Part shown: positions 1 through 9,662 of the stretch, one piece after another
How the letters are laid out: each line of letters opens with the position of its first letter
Position numbering within the stretch: the stretch's first letter is position 1
Assembly (NCBI RefSeq): GCF_002834145.1
Contig: NZ_PHNT01000013.1
Span: forward strand, 1-64,000
DNA from: Roseovarius salinarum
GTDB taxonomy: Bacteria > Pseudomonadota > Alphaproteobacteria > Rhodobacterales > Rhodobacteraceae
Length of the DNA stretch: 64,000 bases
Direction of reading: 5' to 3'
Made by a program: the position numbers and the translations under genes
Notes under the pieces: model-generated
What the model saw: only the letters and a program-made list of their open reading frames with translations
The model's database searches: none
Told to the model about the DNA's origin: nothing

Positions 1-519
1 CTGCGCGCCGCCGCCGGCCGGGGGCGGCGCGGGCGACGCGGCGGGGGCGGCCTCCGCGACCTGCGCCGCGTCGGATGCGGCGGTGGCGGGGGCCGGCGCG
101 GCGGTCATCGCCATGACCTCGGGCACCTTTTCCTTCAGCTCGTTGACCACGCGCTGCGCCGTCTTGGGGCCAACGCCCCTGGCCGCCTTGATCGAATGCC
201 AGTCGCCCAGCGCGATGGCGCGGCTCACCCCGTCGGGCCCCAGCGCGCCGAGGATCGCCAGCGAGGCCTTGGCGCCCACGCCCTGCACCCCCATCAGAAG
301 GCGGTGCCATTCCTTTTCCAGAAGGGTGGTGAAGCCGTAGAGCTGCAACAGGTCCTCGCGCACCAGCAGGTCGGTGTAGAGCGCCGCGTGCTCGCCCGGC
401 CCGGGCAGCGCCGAGAGCGTGCGATCGGAGCAATAGACAAGGTAGCCCACCCCGGCCACGTCGATCAGCACGTGATCGGCGGCGCGGTAGTCGATCCGCC
501 CGGCCAGCCGCCCGATCAT
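1..519 (-). CDS. ruvA: Holliday junction helicase subunit RuvA (3' end outside window)
   Basis: RuvA binds four-way DNA junctions as a tetramer and recruits the RuvB motor for branch migration. The 173 visible codons show the N-terminal OB-fold (start [11 protein letters not shown]) and the two helix-hairpin-helix segments, [10 protein letters not shown] and [11 protein letters not shown]. An Ala/Pro-rich linker then leads toward the RuvB-binding domain, which lies beyond base 1. The start ATG overlaps the ruvC stop in an ATGA junction, so the two genes are translationally coupled in the usual ruvC-ruvA order. Confidence 0.95.
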   Translation of the reverse strand, partial: MIGRLAGRIDYRAADHVLIDVAGVGYLVYCSDRTLSALPGPGEHAALYTDLLVREDLLQLYGFTTLLEKEWHRLLMGVQGVGAKASLAILGALGPDGVSRAIALGDWHSIKAARGVGPKTAQRVVNELKEKVPEVMAMTAAPAPATAASDAAQVAEAAPAASPAPPPAGGGAQ

Positions 520-1022
520 GCGCCCGCCCCGCGCACAGCCGCCGCCAGCCGGCCGGCCGACTGCGCCGTGTGCGCATGGCAGATCGCCACGGCCAGCGCA
601 TCCGCCGCATCCGGCCCGGCCAGCGCCACGCCCGGAAACTGAACGCCGACCATGTGCGCGATCTGTTCCTTGGCGGCGTGCCCCACGCCCACGACCGCCT
701 TTTTCACGGCATTCGGGGCGTATTCGCCGACTGCCAGTCCCGCCTGCGCGGGCACCAGAAGGGCGACGCCCCGCGCCTGCCCCAGCTTGAGCGTCGCCGC
801 GCCGTCGCGGTTGACGAAGGTCTGTTCGACGGCGGCCGCGTCGGGGGCATACTGTTCCAGCACCTCGGCCAGCTGGCGGTGCAGCGACAGCAACCGCGCC
901 GGCAGATCGGTGCCGGCGGACCGGCAGATCCCGTTTGCGACGTGGCGCAGCCGGCTGCCATCAACATCGATCAGACCCCAGCCGAGGTTCCGCAATCCGG
1001 GATCGATACCCAAGACCCGCAT
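516..1022 (-). CDS. ruvC: Holliday junction resolvase RuvC
   Basis: RuvC is the RNase H-fold endonuclease that cuts Holliday junctions held by RuvAB. The 168-residue product has the family's acidic catalytic residues: Asp7 in GIDPG, the Glu of AVEQTF and the C-terminal pair in [13 protein letters not shown]. Length is normal. The gene starts at ATG 1022 and is followed without a gap by ruvA (4-base overlap). Its promoter must lie in the 232-base divergent gap to the DUF1127 gene. Confidence 0.96.
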   Translation of the reverse strand: MRVLGIDPGLRNLGWGLIDVDGSRLRHVANGICRSAGTDLPARLLSLHRQLAEVLEQYAPDAAAVEQTFVNRDGAATLKLGQARGVALLVPAQAGLAVGEYAPNAVKKAVVGVGHAAKEQIAHMVGVQFPGVALAGPDAADALAVAICHAHTAQSAGRLAAAVRGAGA

Positions 1023-1254
1023 TTCCTGCCCTGCCCTTGTTCCGGTTTTGACCCAGCCCTAGCACGAAACGGGAACAGGGACCAAGAAGATTGCATTGCC
1101 GGTCGCCCTCGGCAAGGCGGTCGCCGCGCGCGGCGCCGGCCATGCAGGAACTGCATAAGGACTATGCAAACCGCCCGACTTGTGTGCGATGCGCGGCCCC
1201 ACTAGTTGCGGCTCGACACCCACAGTTCACCACCCACAGCAACGGAGCGGAACC

Positions 1255-1467
1255 ATGGCCGTTTTCGAAACAGATCGCGCGTCCCACGAAAGCCCGTCCA
1301 TTCTTGGCCGTCTCGGCCGGGCGATCACGCGTGCCGCCGGCACCGTCGCCGCCTGGAACGACCGCCGCGTGACGCGCAAGGCGCTGTCGCAGCTCAGCGA
1401 CCGCGAGCTGCAGGACATCGGCCTGTGCCGGGGCGATATCGCCCGGGTCGCGCGCACGGGGCGCTGA
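1255..1467 (+). CDS. DUF1127 (YjiS-like) small protein
   Basis: A 70-residue basic protein with a C-terminal DUF1127 block: a Trp-Asn-Asp-Arg-Arg stretch, then the signature LSQLSDRELQDIGLCRGDI at about residues 42-60. I start at ATG 1255 because GGAGCGG lies just upstream; an in-frame start 75 bases earlier lacks such a site and the family signature needs no extension. Proteins of this family are short Arg-rich proteins, and some members in other alphaproteobacteria have RNA-linked or nutrient-response roles. No function can be read from this sequence. It is transcribed divergently from ruvC and convergently with prmA, 19 bases away. Confidence 0.85.
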   Translation: MAVFETDRASHESPSILGRLGRAITRAAGTVAAWNDRRVTRKALSQLSDRELQDIGLCRGDIARVARTGR

Positions 1468-1486
1468 GCCGCCGACGCGGGCCGGG

Positions 1487-2365
1487 TCAGGCGGTCCCGT
1501 TCCGGCGCAAGGTCAGCGTCGTCCATTCCCCGATGATGTCGCGCTGCACCTCCGCCAGCCCTGCGGTCGCGTAGGCGGCCGCGACCTCGTCGGCCTGCGC
1601 GTTCAGGATCCCCGACAGTATCGCGTGCCCACCCGGCCGCAGCGCCACGGCGATCCGCGGCGCAAGCTCGACCAGCGGCCCCATCAGGATGTTGGCGAAG
1701 ATCAGGTCGAAGGGCGCGGCATCGCGCAGGGCCGGGTGATCGAGGCCCACCGCCTCGATGCAGGTCACGCGCCCCTCCATGCCGTTGGCGGCCAGGTTGG
1801 CCTGCGCCACCTCGACGGCGACCGGGTCGATGTCGCTGGCGATCACCGTGGCCGGCCAAAGCTTCGCCGCGGCCATGGCCAGCACCGCGGTTCCCGCGCC
1901 GATGTCGGCGACGGCGGCAGGCGCCACCCCCTGCCGCGCCAGCCGGTCCAGGGCGCGCAGGCAGCCCTGCGTGGTGCCGTGGTGGCCCGTGCCGAAGGCC
2001 ATCGCGGCCTCGATCAGAAGCGCCTCGACCCCCTCGGGCACCTTGTCCGCATCGTGGCTGCCGTAGACGAAGAAGCGGCCCTCTGCCACCGGCGAGAGTT
2101 CCCGGCGCACCTTGGCCACCCAGTCCTGGTCGGGCAGTTCCGAAACGGCGAAGGGCCGCGCGTCGTGCACCGTGGCCAGCAGCGCGAGGCCGGCCTCGTC
2201 GGGCATCTCGTCGAAATAGCCGCCCACCTCCCACAGGCCCGATCCGTCCTCCAGTTCGAAGACACCCACGCCGGTGGGCGCGGGCTCCAGCGATTCCATC
2301 GCCTCGCCCAGGGCCTCGGCGGCCTCCTTTCCGGCAAGCGTCGTCAGGGCGGTCCAGGTGGTCAT
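1487..2365 (-). CDS. prmA: Ribosomal protein L11 methyltransferase PrmA
   Basis: SAM-dependent methyltransferase that trimethylates ribosomal protein L11 in the cytoplasm. About 292 residues, the usual length. An N-terminal L11-recognition region is followed by the Rossmann methyltransferase domain with motif I ADIGAGTAVLA and the FANIL motif typical of PrmA. ATG 2365 is preferred over an in-frame GTG two codons upstream (2371), because AAGGAG sits six bases before the ATG. It lies 31 bases downstream of the MFS gene on the same strand, so the two probably share a transcript. Confidence 0.93.
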   Translation of the reverse strand: MTTWTALTTLAGKEAAEALGEAMESLEPAPTGVGVFELEDGSGLWEVGGYFDEMPDEAGLALLATVHDARPFAVSELPDQDWVAKVRRELSPVAEGRFFVYGSHDADKVPEGVEALLIEAAMAFGTGHHGTTQGCLRALDRLARQGVAPAAVADIGAGTAVLAMAAAKLWPATVIASDIDPVAVEVAQANLAANGMEGRVTCIEAVGLDHPALRDAAPFDLIFANILMGPLVELAPRIAVALRPGGHAILSGILNAQADEVAAAYATAGLAEVQRDIIGEWTTLTLRRNGTA

Positions 2366-2396
2366 GAGCACTCCTTCGTGGGTCGGTTCGGCACGG

Positions 2397-3629
2397 TCAT
2401 TCCGCCGCGGCGGGCACCGGGCGGGTCAACAGGGTTTCGCCCCCCGGTTCCGGGTGGCGCGGGATCAGCAACGCCAGCGCCAGCGAGGCCAGCGCCATCC
2501 CGGCGGCCAGCGTGAAGACCGACGCGGGCGAGACCAGCCAGAGGTAGCCAAGAAGCGCCGGCAGGAACACCGCGGCGATGTGGTTGATGGTGAAAGCCAC
2601 CGCGGCGGTGGGCGCGAAATCACCCGGGTCGGCGATCTTCTGGAAATAGGTCTTGAGCGCCAGTGCCAGCGCGAAAAGCAGGTGGTCGACGACGTAAAGC
2701 GTGGCCGCGAGCCACACGCCCCAGCCGAACACGTAGATCCCGGCATAGGCCAGGAACACGCCGGCCAGCCCGGCGTATTCGAAAATCAGCGCGGCGCGTT
2801 CGCCGAACCGTGCCACGGCGCGGCCCATCAGCGGCGCGAAGACCATGCTGGCCACGAGGTTGACCATGAACAGCGCCGTGACCTCGTGCACCGCGAAACC
2901 GAAGCGTTCGACCATCATGAAGCCCGCGAAGACAACGAAGATCTGCCGGCGCGCGCCCGCCATGAACTGAAGCAGGTAATACAGCCAGTAGCGCCTGCGC
3001 AGAACCATCCTCTTCACCTGCGGGTCGGGTGCCTCGAACTGCGGGAAGGCAAGCAGGCAGATCACGGCCACCACCGCGGTGATCCCGCCCGCGGCCACGT
3101 AAACTGTGTTGTAGTCCAGGTCGAAGGCCCGCCACGTCATCACGATCAGCACGTAAGCCACCAGCGTCGCGGCCGACCCCGCGGCCACCAGCCAGCCCAG
3201 GACCTTCGGCGCGCGCAGCTTGTCGAGCCATTGAAGCTGCAACGACTGGTTCACCGTCTCGAAGTAGTGGAACCCGATGGAACTGAGCAGCGTGATCGTC
3301 AGGATACCGCCCAGCGTGGGAAACTGCGCCGTCAGCGCGGTGGCCACGCCCAGCAGCACCAGCGAGACGAGCCCGAGCACCTGTTCGCGCATCAGCATCA
3401 GCACGGCGATCACCCCGATCGCGAGGAAACCGGGGACCTCGCGCACGGTGTGCAGCCAGCCGATGTCGGCGCCGTCGAACCCGGCCGCCTCGATGACGAA
3501 GTTGTTCAGCAGCGCCGACCAGGTGGCGAAGGCCACCGGCATGGCCGCGGCCATGACAAAAAGCAGCGTCACCGGCCGCCGCCAGGGCGGCAGCCCGCGG
3601 GCATCCTGAAGGGGAAGCGGCGAATGCAT
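2397..3629 (-). CDS. MFS transporter, substrate unknown
   Basis: A 410-residue polytopic inner-membrane protein with about twelve hydrophobic segments and a central hydrophilic loop (near KRMVLRRRYW, residue ~205), the two-bundle layout of the major facilitator superfamily. No motif identifies a substrate. The start ATG 3629 has AAAGGCG just upstream. It is divergent from the YeeE/YedE gene across a 114-base gap and precedes prmA on its own strand. Export of a small metabolite is as likely as import. Confidence 0.8.
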   Translation of the reverse strand: MHSPLPLQDARGLPPWRRPVTLLFVMAAAMPVAFATWSALLNNFVIEAAGFDGADIGWLHTVREVPGFLAIGVIAVLMLMREQVLGLVSLVLLGVATALTAQFPTLGGILTITLLSSIGFHYFETVNQSLQLQWLDKLRAPKVLGWLVAAGSAATLVAYVLIVMTWRAFDLDYNTVYVAAGGITAVVAVICLLAFPQFEAPDPQVKRMVLRRRYWLYYLLQFMAGARRQIFVVFAGFMMVERFGFAVHEVTALFMVNLVASMVFAPLMGRAVARFGERAALIFEYAGLAGVFLAYAGIYVFGWGVWLAATLYVVDHLLFALALALKTYFQKIADPGDFAPTAAVAFTINHIAAVFLPALLGYLWLVSPASVFTLAAGMALASLALALLIPRHPEPGGETLLTRPVPAAAE

Positions 3630-3743
3630 GCCACGCCTTTAGCCCTTTCGCCGCAGGTTGGCGAGGCCGAATGATCCAGATCAAGGCATGCGCGACCCCG
3701 CCGTGGCAGACAGCGCGCCCATGACACGGCGGAAGGCAACGGC

Positions 3744-4808
3744 ATGGATCTACTTCTGAGCATCGTCGAACGCATCGGGGAGTCGCCCACGGCGGCGCTT
3801 CTCGGCCTGATGACCGGCATGATCTTCGGCATCGCCGCGCAACGCTCGCGCTTCTGCCTGCGTGCCGCGACGGTGGAATTCGCCCGCGGGCGCATGGGTG
3901 ACCGGGTGTCGGTCTGGCTGCTGACCTTCTCGACCGCGGTGGTCTGGGTGCAGGCGGCCGAGCTTCTGGGCTGGATGCGCGGCGCGGACGCGCGGATCAT
4001 GGCGGTGCCCGGAAGCTGGTCGGGAGCGGTGATCGGCGGCTTGCTGTTCGGCATCGGCATGGTGCTGGCGCGCGGCTGCTCGGGCCGGCTGCTGGTGCTG
4101 GCGGCCACGGGCAACCTGCGTTCGGTCATTTCCGGCCTGGTCTTCGCGGTGGTCGCGCAGATGAGCCTCGCCGGCTGGCTCGCGCCCACGCGCGACATGC
4201 TGGCGGGGCTGTGGATTACCTCGGGCGGGCAGAACATGGACCTTCTGGCCACCCTCGGCGTGCCGCAGGCCGGCGGGCTGATATTCGGCATCGCGGTGGC
4301 GGTGCTGGCGCTGGTGATCTCGCTGCGCAACCGGATCAGCGCGCGCACCCTGGTCTTCGCCTCGGGCGTCGGCTTCGCCGTGGCCGTCGGCTGGGTCTCG
4401 ACCTTCTCGCTTGCGCAGATGTCCTTCGAACCGCTCCAGATCGAAAGCGCGACCTTCACCGGGCCGTCGGCCAACACGCTGATGTTCTTCCTGGTCAGCG
4501 ACACCGTGCTGGAGTTCGACATCGGGCTGGTGCCGGGGGTGTTCCTCGGCTCGTTCATAGCTTCGTGGCTGGCGGGCGAGTTCCGTTTCCAGGGTTTCGA
4601 GGACGAGGCCAACATGCGCCGCGCGCTGACGGGCGCCGCGCTGATGGGCTTTGGCGGGATGCTGGCCGGCGGCTGCGCCATCGGCAACGGCGTGACCGGC
4701 GGCTCGATCTTCGTGGGCACCGCCTGGGTCGCGTTGTTCTGCATGTGGCTCGGCGCGATGGCGACCGACCTGCTGGTCGACCAGCGCCGCGTGGCCCAGC
4801 CTGCCTGA
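3744..4808 (+). CDS. YeeE/YedE family membrane transporter
   Basis: A 354-residue membrane protein of the YeeE/YedE (sulfur transport) family. Characterised TsuA-type members move thiosulfate or other sulfur compounds through the inner membrane using conserved cysteines. Three Cys-centred motifs are visible: RSRFCLRAA (Cys about residue 38), ARGCSGR (about 112) and GGCAIGNGVTGGS near the C-terminus (about 312). Hydrophobic segments alternate throughout. GGAAGG upstream supports ATG 3744. No sulfur-oxidation genes are adjacent, so the substrate stays open. Confidence 0.85.
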   Translation: MDLLLSIVERIGESPTAALLGLMTGMIFGIAAQRSRFCLRAATVEFARGRMGDRVSVWLLTFSTAVVWVQAAELLGWMRGADARIMAVPGSWSGAVIGGLLFGIGMVLARGCSGRLLVLAATGNLRSVISGLVFAVVAQMSLAGWLAPTRDMLAGLWITSGGQNMDLLATLGVPQAGGLIFGIAVAVLALVISLRNRISARTLVFASGVGFAVAVGWVSTFSLAQMSFEPLQIESATFTGPSANTLMFFLVSDTVLEFDIGLVPGVFLGSFIASWLAGEFRFQGFEDEANMRRALTGAALMGFGGMLAGGCAIGNGVTGGSIFVGTAWVALFCMWLGAMATDLLVDQRRVAQPA

Positions 4809-4837
4809 CCTCCGCCCGCGCCGCAGCCGCCCCGGTG

Positions 4838-5704
4838 TCAGTCAACCCGGCGCGTCAGGTCCGCCACGGCGTCGGCCAGCGCGCGGCAGGCGGTATCGGC
4901 GTCGCGCGCGCCGCCCAGCGTCAGCCGCGCGCGCAGGAAAAGCGCGTCGCCGTCAACCAGCGCCCGCGCCGCCCAGTCCGCCGGCAGCGCGCGCAGTTCC
5001 TTGGCCAGCGGCTTGAGATCGGGCACCGGGCCGTTCGCGGTTTCCGGCGGGCGCGGGCCGCCGTCGTCGACCATCACGCGCAGCCGCGTGTCGCGCCCGA
5101 GCGGCGCGCCGGCCACCGCGACGAGGGTCGAGCTTTCTCCGTCGGTGGCGTCCAGCGTCTCCATTTCCTGCACCCCCATCCAGACGGGGGTCCCGTCGCG
5201 GGCGGTGCCGCGCAGCACGCCCTCGATGCTCAGGGGCAGCGGCTCGGCGGTGCCCGGAGCGAGGAACCGGCCAAGCCGGCGGTAGGCCGCCACGACCCGC
5301 GGATCGATCCGGTTGCCCGCGTCCCCGGATGCCAGCCCCGGCGCGTCGTTGGTCCAGGGCACCGGCCGGCGGATCGCGGTGAACCCCCAGCCAAGCCGTT
5401 CGGCCAGCGCGCGCAGCCGCGCGTGCCGGCGGGTGTGGCGCCCGCGCCCGCCACCGGGCAGGAACATCAGGCCCAGGCCCAGCACGACGATCGCCGCCCC
5501 CGCGACCGGGAACCCCTCGATCAGGAACCCCGGCAGGAAAAGAGCCTCCACCGCCATCGCGGCGAACCCGGCCAGCATCAACAGCCCGCCTGCCTTGCCC
5601 AGCCACCCCGGCAGCGCCGGGCCGACCGGGGCCTCGACCTTGTCACGGCCGGCCGGTTGCGGCCCCTCGAAGGGGTCCCAGTGGTGCTGCGGTGTCTCGG
5701 TCAC
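4838..5704 (-). CDS. Hypothetical membrane-associated protein
   Basis: A protein of about 288 residues that I do not recognise. Two adjacent hydrophobic segments (about residues 35-60 and 64-83) suggest an N-proximal membrane hairpin, followed by a basic stretch and a soluble domain of about 200 residues. The start is uncertain: GTG 5704 is the most upstream plausible codon and has no clear ribosome-binding site. It lies on the same strand as priA with a gap of about 125 bases and converges with the YeeE/YedE gene. It could be a conserved alphaproteobacterial protein of unknown role. Confidence 0.6.
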   Translation of the reverse strand: MTETPQHHWDPFEGPQPAGRDKVEAPVGPALPGWLGKAGGLLMLAGFAAMAVEALFLPGFLIEGFPVAGAAIVVLGLGLMFLPGGGRGRHTRRHARLRALAERLGWGFTAIRRPVPWTNDAPGLASGDAGNRIDPRVVAAYRRLGRFLAPGTAEPLPLSIEGVLRGTARDGTPVWMGVQEMETLDATDGESSTLVAVAGAPLGRDTRLRVMVDDGGPRPPETANGPVPDLKPLAKELRALPADWAARALVDGDALFLRARLTLGGARDADTACRALADAVADLTRRVD

Positions 5705-5829
5705 GGGATTCGCGAGTGATTGGTGGACACGCGCAAGGAAGCACGCGCGCACAGCGCCTGTCCACCGTTGGCGGCATGACATTGCCGTAACGGCCGTGTT
5801 CCCGCCGATCGGGCGGGTCGGCAGCCCCC

Positions 5830-8025
5830 CTAGAAAAAACTCTGCGGGTCGATGTCCACGGTCAGCCGCAGTTGCGCGGGCAGCTTCACCTGCGCGATCC
5901 AGTCGGCCACCGCCGGCTGCAGTGCCACGCCCCGCGGCGCCTTCACCAGAAGCCGCACGCGATGGCGGCCGCGGATCCTTGCGATCGGCGCGGGCGCGGG
6001 GCCGAACACCTGCGCCCCGGCCCGCCGCAACGGCGCGTCGCGGCGCGCCAGTTCGTTGCCCAGGTCGAAGGCCGCCTGCATCTCCGGCGCCGAGAGAACG
6101 ATACCCGCCATGCGGCCGAAGGGCGGCACGCCCGCCTGCCGGCGCGCCGCCGCCTCCGTGCGCCAGAACCCTTCCTCGTCGCCCGACAGGATCGCGCGGA
6201 TCACCGGGTGCTCGGGCTGGTGTGTCTGCAACAGCGCAACGCCCGGTGCCTCGGTCCGGCCGGCGCGGCCGGCCACCTGGCGCATCAGCTGGAAGGTGCG
6301 TTCCGCCGCCCGCAGGTCGGACCCCTGAAGGCCGAGATCGGCGTCGATCACCCCCACCAGCGTGAGTTCGGGGAAGTTGTGGCCCTTGGCCACCAGTTGC
6401 GTGCCGATCACGATGTCGGCCCCGCCGGCGGCGATCTCCTCGACGCGCGCCTTGAGCGCCCGGGCCGAGCCGAACAGGTCCGACGACAGCGTGGCAAGGC
6501 GCGCCTCGGGAAACAGCGCCTGGGCCTCCTCGGTCAGGCGCTCCACCCCGGGACCCACCGGCGCCAGACGCCCCTCGGCGCCGCAGGCTGGGCACGCCTC
6601 GGGAATGGGGCGGGTATCGCCGCACTGGTGGCAGACCAGCCGTTTGAGGAACCGGTGCTCCACCATGCGCGCGTCGCAATGCTCGCACCCGATCTGGTGG
6701 CCGCAGGCCCGGCAAAGCGTCACCGGCGCGAAACCGCGGCGGTTGATGAACAGCAGCGCCTGCTCGCCGCGCGCCAGCCGCGCCTCGACCGCGGCCTGCA
6801 GCGGCTGCGAGATCCAGCGATCCGATGGCAGCCTTTCGGCGCGCATGTCGATGGCGCGCAGTTCGGGCATCACCGCCGCCCCGTAACGATCCGCCAGCGT
6901 GAGCCGGTCGTACTTGCCCGCCTCGGCGTTGACCCAGGATTCCAGGCTGGGTGTGGCCGAGGCCAGGATCACCCGCGCGCCGCAGATCGACGCGCGCAGC
7001 ACCGCCATGTCGCGGGCGTTGTAAAGCGCGCCCTCCTCCTGCTTGTAGGAGGTGTCGTGCTCCTCGTCGACGACGATCAGCCCGAGATCGCGAAAGGGCA
7101 GGAACAGCGCCGAGCGCGCACCGACGACCACCTCGCAGCCGCCCTGCCCCACCATCTTCCACGCGCGGCGACGTTCGGTCATGGTCACGCCGGAATGCCA
7201 CTCGGCCGGTTTCGCACCGAAACGCGCCGCGATCCGGGTCAGGAACTCGGCCGTCAGCGCGATCTCGGGCAGCAACACCAGGGCCTGCCGCCCCTGGCGC
7301 AGCGCCTCGGCCACCGATTCGAGGTAGACCTCGGTCTTGCCCGAACCGGTGACCCCGCGCAGGAGCGTGGTGCCATACCCCCCCGCGCGCAGCCCGGCAC
7401 GCAGGGCGTCGGCCGCCGCGGCCTGTTCCGGCGTCAGCGGCTTTCCCGGCAACGCCGGGTCGAGCCGCGGATAGGGCCGGTCGCGCGGCGTTTCCTCCTC
7501 GGCCACCGCGCCCTGCTTCACCAGCCCCTTGATGACCGAGGTGGACACGCCCGCCGCCTCGGCCAGTTCGCCCAGCGTGAAGGCCAGCCCGCCGTAATCT
7601 TCCAGCACCGCCAGAACGCGGGCCCGCGCATCCGTCATGCGATCCGGGCGGTGGGCACCGGGGCGATAGACCCGGCGCATCGACGGCGGATCGCCCAGCC
7701 CCGGCGCCCGCGTGGCCAGCCGCACCATCCCCGAAAGCGGCGTGAGCGTGTAATCCGCCGCACGGCGCAGGAAGATCTGCAATTCCTCTCGCATCGGCGG
7801 CACGTCCAGCACGCGGATCACCGGGCGCAGTTTCGCACGCGCCACGCCGCCCTGCCCCGCGCCCCAGACCACGCCCAGCACCTTGCGCGGGCCCAGCGGC
7901 ACCTCGACGAAGGCGCCGGGCTGGCAACCGCCCTCGGGCGCGGCATAGTCCAGCACCCGGTCGAGCGGCTGGTCGGTGACCACCGCGACCGGGTCGCCCG
8001 CGTCGAAGAACTCGGGGCTGGACAT
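5830..8025 (-). CDS. priA: Primosomal protein N' (replication restart helicase PriA)
   Basis: PriA recognises stalled forks and D-loops and reloads the replisome. The 731-residue product has an N-terminal DNA-binding region, Walker [12 protein letters not shown] (near residue 226), Walker [11 protein letters not shown], and a cluster of paired cysteines in the [13 protein letters not shown] to CPACGAEG stretch that forms the two zinc sites. Helicase motifs V/VI ([21 protein letters not shown]) follow. Length and domain order are normal. It is divergent from the aldolase gene over 111 bases. Confidence 0.96.
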   Translation of the reverse strand: MSSPEFFDAGDPVAVVTDQPLDRVLDYAAPEGGCQPGAFVEVPLGPRKVLGVVWGAGQGGVARAKLRPVIRVLDVPPMREELQIFLRRAADYTLTPLSGMVRLATRAPGLGDPPSMRRVYRPGAHRPDRMTDARARVLAVLEDYGGLAFTLGELAEAAGVSTSVIKGLVKQGAVAEEETPRDRPYPRLDPALPGKPLTPEQAAAADALRAGLRAGGYGTTLLRGVTGSGKTEVYLESVAEALRQGRQALVLLPEIALTAEFLTRIAARFGAKPAEWHSGVTMTERRRAWKMVGQGGCEVVVGARSALFLPFRDLGLIVVDEEHDTSYKQEEGALYNARDMAVLRASICGARVILASATPSLESWVNAEAGKYDRLTLADRYGAAVMPELRAIDMRAERLPSDRWISQPLQAAVEARLARGEQALLFINRRGFAPVTLCRACGHQIGCEHCDARMVEHRFLKRLVCHQCGDTRPIPEACPACGAEGRLAPVGPGVERLTEEAQALFPEARLATLSSDLFGSARALKARVEEIAAGGADIVIGTQLVAKGHNFPELTLVGVIDADLGLQGSDLRAAERTFQLMRQVAGRAGRTEAPGVALLQTHQPEHPVIRAILSGDEEGFWRTEAAARRQAGVPPFGRMAGIVLSAPEMQAAFDLGNELARRDAPLRRAGAQVFGPAPAPIARIRGRHRVRLLVKAPRGVALQPAVADWIAQVKLPAQLRLTVDIDPQSFF

Positions 8026-8136
8026 GGCGAAGGCAGGCTCCTTGACAGGGGTTTCGGGCCGTCACTCTATGGGGTAGAGGATGGACCGAAAACCCGAAAG
8101 CCGCCCGCCCCCGCGACACCCCGAAAGGCCCCGCCG

Positions 8137-8790
8137 ATGAAATTCTTCGTAGACACCGCCGACACCGAAGAGATCGCCACGCTCAACGACCTTGGCATGG
8201 TCGACGGCGTGACGACCAACCCCTCGCTGATCCTCAAGTCCGGGCGCGACATCACCGAGGTGACCCGCGAGATCGCCGGCATGGTTGCCGGCCCCGTCAG
8301 CGCCGAGGTCGTGGCCACCGAGGCGCCCGCGATGATCGCGGAGGGCCGCAAGCTGGCCGGGATCGCCGACAACATCGCCGTCAAGGTGCCGCTGACCTGG
8401 GACGGGCTGAAGGCCTGCAAGGCGCTCACCGACGAGGGCATGATGGTCAACGTCACCCTGTGCTTTTCCGCCAACCAGGCGCTGCTGGCCGCCAAGGCGG
8501 GCGCGACCTTCATCAGCCCCTTCATCGGCCGGCTGGACGACATCAACCTCGACGGGATGGAACTGATCGCCGACATCCGCAGGATCTACGACACCTACGG
8601 CTTCGCCACGCAGATCCTCGCGGCGTCGATCCGCACCGTGAACCACGTGACCGAGGCCGCGCGCATCGGCGCCGACGTGATGACGGCCCCGCCCGCGGTG
8701 ATCCACAAGATGGCCGAGCACCCGCTGACCGACAAGGGCCTCGCCACCTTCCTCGCCGACTGGGAAAAGACCGGCCAGAGGATCGTCTGA
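8137..8790 (+). CDS. Transaldolase / fructose-6-phosphate aldolase family protein
   Basis: A 217-residue single-domain TIM barrel of the small transaldolase subfamily, which includes TalC and E. coli FSA. The Schiff-base lysine is Lys83 in NIAVKVPLT. The family signatures [10 protein letters not shown] near the N-terminus and QILAASIR near the C-terminus are present. Small transaldolases act in the non-oxidative pentose phosphate pathway, while FSA cleaves fructose 6-phosphate; sequence reading alone does not separate them. GAAAGG precedes ATG 8137. It is monocistronic, with 164 bases to the next gene. Confidence 0.9.
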   Translation: MKFFVDTADTEEIATLNDLGMVDGVTTNPSLILKSGRDITEVTREIAGMVAGPVSAEVVATEAPAMIAEGRKLAGIADNIAVKVPLTWDGLKACKALTDEGMMVNVTLCFSANQALLAAKAGATFISPFIGRLDDINLDGMELIADIRRIYDTYGFATQILAASIRTVNHVTEAARIGADVMTAPPAVIHKMAEHPLTDKGLATFLADWEKTGQRIV

Positions 8791-8954
8791 CGCCGCAACG
8801 GCGCCGTGAACGGCCCCCGCGCCCCGCGCGGGCGGCGACCATCGGCCGTTGTGCGCCCGCCGCGCAACGCGTCGCTCGTCCCGCCAAAAAAGGGGAGGCG
8901 CGGCCGCGCCGGCTCTGGTAGAAAGGGTAAAACGGCAAGACGACGGGCAGGGAC

Positions 8955-9662
8955 ATGAGCAGCAAGCCCCGGATGGAGGACAAGCTGCGCGAGAAGATCA
9001 TCGCGCAGCCCGACGTGATCCTGGAGGACCAGGACCTGATGCGCGCGCTGATCGCGGCGAACGAACGCGCGATGGGCGGCAACATCGTCGACCTGCGCGG
9101 CATCGCGATGGAACGGCTGGAGGCGCGGCTCGACCGGCTCGAGGACACCCACCGCAGCGTCATCGCGGCAGCCTATGAAAACCTCGCCGGCACCAACCAG
9201 GTTCACCGCGCGATCCTGCGCATGCTCGATCCGCTGGAATTCGAGGTGTTCCTGCGCGACCTCGGCGGCGACGTGGCCCAGATCCTGCGGGTGGACAGCG
9301 TGAAGCTGGTGCTGGAATCGGCGCAGAGCGACGAGGCCGCGGCGGTCGCGCGGCTGGGCGACGTGCTGTCGATCGCCGAGCCGGGGTTCATCGAGGCTTA
9401 CCTGACCGAGGGGCGCGGCGGCCCGGTGCGGCAGGTCACGCTGCGCCAGCTCCACGAGGGCGACATCGCCGTCTACGGAGCGGACGCCGAGTTCGTCCGC
9501 TCCGAGGCGTGCCTGCATCTCGATTTCGGCGAGGGCCGCCTGCCGGGCATGCTGGTGCTCGGCGCCGAGGACCCGCACCAGTTCACGCCGCAGCAGGGGA
9601 CCGACCTTCTGGCGTTCTTCACGGGCGTGTTCGAACGGGCGATGCGCCGCTGGCTGTCATGA
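8955..9662 (+). CDS. DUF484 family protein
   Basis: A 235-residue protein with an N-terminal helical segment (PDVILEDQDLMRAL), a heptad-like stretch at about residues 50-70 and a GAF-like C-terminal domain, the DUF484 layout. Its stop overlaps the xerC start (ATGA), and DUF484 genes often sit immediately upstream of xerC in proteobacteria, so a link to chromosome-dimer resolution or cell division is plausible but unproven. Conserved HQFTPQQGTDLLAFF near the end is typical of the family. Confidence 0.85.
   Translation: MSSKPRMEDKLREKIIAQPDVILEDQDLMRALIAANERAMGGNIVDLRGIAMERLEARLDRLEDTHRSVIAAAYENLAGTNQVHRAILRMLDPLEFEVFLRDLGGDVAQILRVDSVKLVLESAQSDEAAAVARLGDVLSIAEPGFIEAYLTEGRGGPVRQVTLRQLHEGDIAVYGADAEFVRSEACLHLDFGEGRLPGMLVLGAEDPHQFTPQQGTDLLAFFTGVFERAMRRWLS

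Noticed and set aside
4838-8119. A single 1093-codon open frame on the minus strand spanning the hypothetical membrane protein and priA
   Set aside because: Only its last 288 codons read as protein-like; the rest is an out-of-frame shadow of priA.
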